Source of the DNA: Candidatus Thiodiazotropha taylori
GTDB lineage: Bacteria > Pseudomonadota > Gammaproteobacteria > Chromatiales > Chromatiaceae
DNA length: 10,738 bases
NCBI GenBank assembly: GCA_019100305.1
Contig: JAHRHW010000117.1
Span: forward strand, 1-10,738
Direction: 5' to 3'
This document shows positions 7,504 to 10,738 of this stretch, in pieces (positions within the stretch are counted from its first letter, which is position 1; every line of letters begins with the position of its first letter). The notes beneath the pieces are model-generated. The model was not told the origin of the DNA. It saw nothing but the letters and a program-made list of their open reading frames with translations, and searched no databases. Position numbers and translations under genes: made by a program.

Positions 7504-8037
7504 TCAGATCACCTCGCGGGCACCCGCTGTGGAACTGGTCTGCTGTCGGCTCTCCTTCTCCAGCTTCTTACGGATACGCTGACGTTTCAGGCTGGAGAGA
7601 TAGTCGACAAACAATTTACCATCCAGGTGATCCAGTTCATGCTGAACACAGACAGCCAGCAAGCCTTCGGCCTCCTCTTCAAAGGGAACCCCGTCCCGGC
7701 CCAGGGCTTTGAAGCGGATCTTGTCCGCCCGGCTCACCGTTTCGAAAATACCGGGCACAGAGAGACACCCCTCCTCCATCTGTTCAATCCCATCTCTCTC
7801 TATGATCTCGGGATTGATCAGGCAGAGCGGCTCGTTCTTCTCTTCCGAAAGATCGATTACCACCACCCTTTTCGCCACATTGACCTGGGTTGCGGCCAAT
7901 CCGATACCCGGCGCCTGATACATTGTCTCAAGCATATCGTCAACCAGCCGACGTATAGAGTCGTCGACCTGAGCCACTGGTTTGGCTTTGTTGCGTAGCC
8001 TGGGATCGGGAAAATGAAGTATGTCGAGAATCGCCAT
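7504..8037 (-). CDS. def: Peptide deformylase
   Basis: Def removes the N-terminal formyl group from nascent proteins at the ribosome exit, using a divalent metal. With the preferred ATG at 8037 the protein is 177 residues. All three diagnostic motifs are intact: GIGLAATQ (44-51), EGCLS (89-93; Cys91 binds metal) and HELDH (133-137; both His bind metal, the Glu is catalytic). The C-terminal tail after residue 149 is Lys/Arg-rich and probably helical, as in the ribosome-binding helix of type I enzymes. The frame also reads from a TTG at 8049, but the ATG is preferred because GGAT (8042-8045 complement) lies about 4-7 nt upstream and the N-terminus MAILDILHFPDPRL then aligns with known deformylases. 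It is the first gene of the leftward run. Confidence 0.96.
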   Translation of the reverse strand: MAILDILHFPDPRLRNKAKPVAQVDDSIRRLVDDMLETMYQAPGIGLAATQVNVAKRVVVIDLSEEKNEPLCLINPEIIERDGIEQMEEGCLSVPGIFETVSRADKIRFKALGRDGVPFEEEAEGLLAVCVQHELDHLDGKLFVDYLSSLKRQRIRKKLEKESRQQTSSTAGAREVI

Positions 8038-8054
8038 TGGTTTATCCAAAATCT

Positions 8055-8082
8055 ATAGTACAAATGCAAGAAATTGCGCTAA
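8055..8082 (-). promoter_or_regulatory. Possible sigma-70 promoter for def and the genes after it
   Basis: On the minus strand TACTAT (8055-8060) resembles a -10 box (4 of 6) and TTAGCG (8077-8082) a weak -35 box, with 16 bases between them. Transcription would start near 8048, leaving a leader of only about 10 nt before the def ATG, just enough to include the GGAT ribosome site. The match is weak; I propose it because a promoter is expected in this divergent gap. Confidence 0.25.
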
Positions 8083-8088
8083 CATAAT
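8083..8088 (+). promoter_or_regulatory. Possible -10 box for the LysM gene
   Basis: CATAAT matches the sigma-70 -10 consensus at 5 of 6 positions, but no fair -35 box is found 15-19 bases upstream. If used, the transcript would carry a leader of about 130 nt that includes the nested inverted repeat at 8109-8149. Weak evidence. Confidence 0.22.
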
Positions 8089-8108
8089 GATCATACTGGA
8101 AACTGGTG

Positions 8109-8149
8109 TACTGTCCCATAGGGTTTCAACCACTGAAACGAAGACAGTA
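8109..8149. repeat. Nested inverted repeat in the leader of the LysM gene
   Basis: An outer pair TACTGTC (8109-8115) and GACAGTA (8143-8149) encloses an inner pair GTTTCA (8123-8128) and TGAAAC (8134-8139) with a 5-nt loop ACCAC. In RNA this would be a two-tier hairpin of 7 plus 6 perfect pairs, with an asymmetric internal loop (7 nt and 3 nt). As DNA it could be a two-part operator between the divergent def and LysM genes. No T-tract follows, so it is not a terminator. Confidence 0.5.
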
Positions 8150-8161
8150 GTGGCAGTAGCA

Positions 8162-8173
8162 GGGGAGTTCCCC
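8162..8173. repeat. Short palindrome GGGGA-GT-TCCCC
   Basis: Five-base arms separated by GT form a near-perfect DNA palindrome 55 bases before the LysM gene start. The two-base centre is too tight for a stable RNA loop, so if meaningful it is more likely a protein-binding site. It may be chance. Confidence 0.3.
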
Positions 8174-8228
8174 AGCCTCTACCCTCACCAAATCGAAGCG
8201 TTTCCGTATCGTACCCAAGGGAATAGTC

Positions 8229-9263
8229 ATGTTACATTTTAACAACAAACTCATCGGAGTCATCAGCGGCTTGCTGCTCTCCTTCGCTTCGCTGGCCGCT
8301 GACCACGTGGCGCTCAACCCAACCCACCCGGAACGCTATACCGTCGTCAAGGGCGATACTTTGTGGGATATCTCCTCGATGTTTCTGCGTGACCCCTGGT
8401 TATGGCCGGAGGTGTGGTACGTCAATCCACAGGTTGAAAACCCTCATCTGATCTATCCTGGCGATGAGTTGGTGCTGACTTATCTGGATGGTCGCCCGAT
8501 ATTGAAGCTGGACCGCAAAGGCAAGCTCTCGCCGAGAGTTCGGGCCACACCGCTTGATCAGGCCATTCCGACCATTCCCATCGATGCCATCGCTCCGTTT
8601 CTGACCCGTCCCTATGTGGTCGATGAAGACCAGTTGGAAAAAGCCCCCTACATCGTCCACTTTCTGGATGACCACATCGTGGGTGGTGCAGGCATCAGCT
8701 ACTACGCCCGCAGCATCATGGAAGAGCAGCCGAATCAGTACGCCATCGTCAGACCTGAAAAGCCATACAAAGATCCGGAAACCGGCGATATCCTTGGCTA
8801 TGAGGCCGTCTATGTAGGCACCTCCGAACTGAAACGCACCGGTGACCCGGCCAAACTGCTGATTACCACATCGGATCAGGAAGCGATCATCGGCGACCGA
8901 CTGCTCAAAGTCATGGAACAGGAGCCACTGATCGATTTTCAGCCCAGAGTGCCGGATATGGCGATCGAAGGCCGGATCATCTCCGTACTCAATGGTGTCT
9001 CCCAAATCGGCCAATACAACGTGGTGGTCCTCAACAAAGGCAGCAATGCGGGCCTGGAAGCCGGCCATGTACTGGAGATCCTGCAGGGTGGCGATGAGAT
9101 CCGCGACATCGTCATTGGTCGCGGCGAAAAGGTCAGATTGCCCCTTGAGAAAGCAGGACACCTGATGGTTTTCCGCAGTTTCGAGAAGGTAAGCTTCGCA
9201 CTGGTGATGAATGCCACCAAGCCGCTGCACATTCTTGATTGGGTACGCCCACCTGAAGATTGA
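8229..9263 (+). CDS. tsaP: LysM-domain exported protein, TsaP-like (type IV pilus secretin-associated)
   Basis: This 344-residue protein has a signal peptide (core at 9-20, SLA before residue 24) and one N-terminal LysM domain (about 36-83: YTVVKGDTLWDISSMFL, WPEVWYVNP, HLIYPGDELVL), which binds peptidoglycan. The rest (about 90-344) lacks catalytic motifs and ends in a segment (VRLPLEKAGHLMVFRSFEKV, then a conserved DWVRPPED end) that I recognise from Pseudomonas PA0020/TsaP proteins, about 340 aa long. TsaP in Neisseria and Myxococcus associates with the PilQ outer-membrane secretin and helps anchor it to the cell wall. The position, divergent from def and just before dprA, is the same as in Pseudomonas. 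The start is supported by AAGGGA (8217-8222) 6 nt before the ATG. The LysM assignment is secure; the pilus role is inferred by homology and was reported dispensable in some species. Confidence 0.85.
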   Translation: MLHFNNKLIGVISGLLLSFASLAADHVALNPTHPERYTVVKGDTLWDISSMFLRDPWLWPEVWYVNPQVENPHLIYPGDELVLTYLDGRPILKLDRKGKLSPRVRATPLDQAIPTIPIDAIAPFLTRPYVVDEDQLEKAPYIVHFLDDHIVGGAGISYYARSIMEEQPNQYAIVRPEKPYKDPETGDILGYEAVYVGTSELKRTGDPAKLLITTSDQEAIIGDRLLKVMEQEPLIDFQPRVPDMAIEGRIISVLNGVSQIGQYNVVVLNKGSNAGLEAGHVLEILQGGDEIRDIVIGRGEKVRLPLEKAGHLMVFRSFEKVSFALVMNATKPLHILDWVRPPED

Positions 9264-9272
9264 TCGATTGGT

Positions 9273-9301
9273 CTGCCGGCGCACCGATCCTGCGTCGGCA
9301 G
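9273..9301 (+). terminator. GC-rich hairpin after the LysM gene
   Basis: CTGCCGGCGCA (9273-9283) pairs with TGCGTCGGCAG (9291-9301): 11 pairs including one G-U, with a 7-nt loop. It begins 9 bases after the LysM stop and ends 28 bases before the dprA ATG. What follows is CTTAACCTTC, not a T-tract, so it may weaken transcription, protect the 3' end of the upstream mRNA, or block Rho, rather than terminate fully. The stem itself is clear; the role is inferred. Confidence 0.5.
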
Positions 9302-9329
9302 CTTAACCTTCAAGAGGATCTGAGGCATC

Positions 9330-10487
9330 ATGGACGATATGCCACCAACCACACCCGATAAACTGGATGCCTGGCTCCAGGTCACCCATACCCCCGGTAT
9401 CGGCAATCGCTATTTCAAACGGCTAATCGATCGATTTCAGACAGCCGAAGCCATTCTATCGGCCAACCCGGATGAGCTTGCCTCCCTGTCGCTACCGCAA
9501 ACCGCCATTGAACAGCTCTTAAGTATCGACCGGCAACGAATCGAATCCACCCTGGAATGGCTCGACCAAGCGGACCATCAGGCGATTACTCTGAATGACC
9601 CTGATTACCCCCCGCTACTGAGAGAAATCGATGATCCGCCCGCAATACTCTATCTGATCGGCAACCGGGAGCTGTTATTGCAACCCCAGCTTGCGGTCGT
9701 CGGTAGCCGTAACCCCACCCCGTCCGGACGGGGGAATGCCAGGGAGTTTGCCCGTTTCCTGGCCGGCTCAGGTCTCACTATCTGTAGCGGCCTCGCCCTG
9801 GGTATCGATACCGAGGCGCATCAGGGCGCCATCTCGGTGGGTCACACCCTTGCCGTCATGGGTACCGGACCGGATCGTATCTACCCGGCCAAAAACCGGG
9901 AGCTGGCTCATCAGATCGCATCCGAGCATCTGCTGATCACGGAATTCCCACCGGGAACCCCTGCCAAAGCGGAGAATTTCCCAAGGCGCAACCGCATCAT
10001 CAGCGGCCTCTCGCTCGGTGTTCTGGTGGTGGAAGCGACACTGCAGAGCGGATCGCTGATTACCGCCCGACTCGCCGCTGACCAGGGAAGAGAGGTTTTC
10101 GCCATCCCGGGGTCGATTCACAACCCGCAATCGAAAGGCTGCCATGCACTGATCCGCCAGGGGGCGAAACTGGTGGAGTCGGCTCAGGACATCGGTATCG
10201 AACTGGGCCCATTGACCGGTTTACTCGTAGAGCGAACGGACGAGATCCTACCTGCCGCACCACAATCGCAACGCCAAAACGATCCGGATTACCTGCGCTT
10301 GGAGGAGGCGCTGGGCTACGACATGGTCTCAGTTGATGAATTAATCACCCGAACCGGTTTGACCCCGGAGGCAGTTTCGTCCATGCTGCTCTTGCTCGAG
10401 CTCGAAGGTCATGTATCATCGGCACCCGGTGGCTACTACAGTCGCGTAATAACTGCATCCCGTCCGAGCGGGAGAGAGAGCAAATGA
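9330..10487 (+). CDS. dprA: DNA-processing protein DprA (Smf)
   Basis: DprA binds incoming single-stranded DNA during natural transformation, protects it and loads RecA; it also exists in species not known to be competent. The 385-residue product has an N-terminal helical domain (about 10-80, with TPGIGNRYF at 21-29), the Rossmann-fold domain (about 85-290) with VGSRNPTPSGRG (124-135), CSGLALGIDTEAHQGA (152-167), the MGTGPDRIYPAKNR block (177-190) and FPRRNRIISGLS (217-228), and a C-terminal winged-helix domain (about 318-370). All hallmark motifs are present. The ATG at 9330 has a GAGG ribosome site 5 nt upstream; an ATG at 9339 is an alternative. It overlaps smg by 4 bases (ATGA), so the two are co-translated. 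Length is close to E. coli DprA (374). Confidence 0.96.
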   Translation: MDDMPPTTPDKLDAWLQVTHTPGIGNRYFKRLIDRFQTAEAILSANPDELASLSLPQTAIEQLLSIDRQRIESTLEWLDQADHQAITLNDPDYPPLLREIDDPPAILYLIGNRELLLQPQLAVVGSRNPTPSGRGNAREFARFLAGSGLTICSGLALGIDTEAHQGAISVGHTLAVMGTGPDRIYPAKNRELAHQIASEHLLITEFPPGTPAKAENFPRRNRIISGLSLGVLVVEATLQSGSLITARLAADQGREVFAIPGSIHNPQSKGCHALIRQGAKLVESAQDIGIELGPLTGLLVERTDEILPAAPQSQRQNDPDYLRLEEALGYDMVSVDELITRTGLTPEAVSSMLLLLELEGHVSSAPGGYYSRVITASRPSGRESK

Positions 10488-10738
10488 ACGAAAACGTGGT
10501 CGACATTCTGATCTACCTCTATGAAAACTACATGGATGGTGAACATGCACCGCCAACGGATCAACATGAACTGCGGGATGAACTGATTCAGGCGGGCTTT
10601 CCTTCAACAGAAATCAGCAAGGCATTCGACTGGCTGGATGAGCTGGCGGAAAACGCCCAGGACCAGCAGCACGACACCCGCCAATCCCACTCTCTGCGAA
10701 TCTTCACCGAAGAGGAGACGACTCGCCTGGATGTGGAT
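10484..10738 (+). CDS. smg: Smg family protein (DUF494), 3' end outside the window
   Basis: The frame opens at ATG 10484, overlapping the dprA stop as ATGA, and stays open for 85 codons to the right edge; Smg proteins are usually about 157 aa, so a little over half is present. A purine-rich GGGAGAGAG tract lies just upstream. The N-terminus NVVDILIYLYENYMDG, then ELIQAGF and AFDWLDEL, are typical of Smg. The protein is small, acidic and cytoplasmic; its molecular function is unknown. The dprA-smg pair is a common gene order in gammaproteobacteria. Confidence 0.93.
   Translation, partial: MNENVVDILIYLYENYMDGEHAPPTDQHELRDELIQAGFPSTEISKAFDWLDELAENAQDQQHDTRQSHSLRIFTEEETTRLDVD

Noticed and set aside
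8400..9284. Minus-strand open frame opposite the LysM gene
   Set aside because: Antisense shadow; the plus-strand gene has a signal peptide, LysM motif and ribosome site.
1..10738. CRISPR arrays, insertion-sequence ends, tRNA or rRNA genes, riboswitches, phage or defence genes
   Set aside because: I looked for these and saw no regular direct repeats, transposase-like protein, tRNA-like fold or defence-type domain; nearly all the window is conserved core genes.

Overview
The window looks like chromosomal housekeeping DNA from a gammaproteobacterium, probably of the purple-sulfur/sulfur-oxidiser type (Chromatiales-like). The taxonomy is inferred from gene order (def-fmt-rsmB on one strand, a LysM/TsaP-like gene and dprA-smg divergent to it), the moderately high GC content and the protein motifs; no database search was possible.

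Layout. Positions 1-646 (minus) hold the 5' part of an exported, Pro- and Cys-rich protein ending in a DUF1566 (Lcl C-terminal) domain; it runs off the left edge. A 278-bp spacer with one imperfect inverted repeat follows. From 925 to 8037 six minus-strand genes lie head to tail, transcribed right to left: def, fmt, rsmB, a DUF4390 exported protein, an NtrY-like membrane sensor kinase and an NtrX-like response regulator. Junctions are tight: fmt/rsmB share TGATG, rsmB/DUF4390 share ATGA, and DUF4390/ntrY overlap by 28 bp. A 191-bp divergent promoter region (8038-8228) with nested inverted repeats separates def from the rightward genes: a TsaP-like LysM protein (8229-9263), dprA (9330-10487) and the start of smg (10484 to the right edge), with dprA and smg again joined by ATGA.

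How they fit together. Def and Fmt are the two ends of the formyl-methionine cycle, and RsmB methylates 16S rRNA. The downstream half of the same run is a two-component system with an exported protein coupled to the kinase. On the right, a predicted type IV pilus secretin-associated protein sits beside the natural-transformation protein DprA.

Most of the window is well-known conserved content. The points worth a second look are the NtrX-like regulator, which has Arg in place of the Walker A Lys and no recognisable GAFTGA loop; the DUF4390-NtrY coupling; the Cys-rich DUF1566 protein directly after ntrX; and the nested inverted repeats in the leader of the LysM gene. I saw no mobile element, CRISPR array, tRNA or rRNA, and no convincing novel system.
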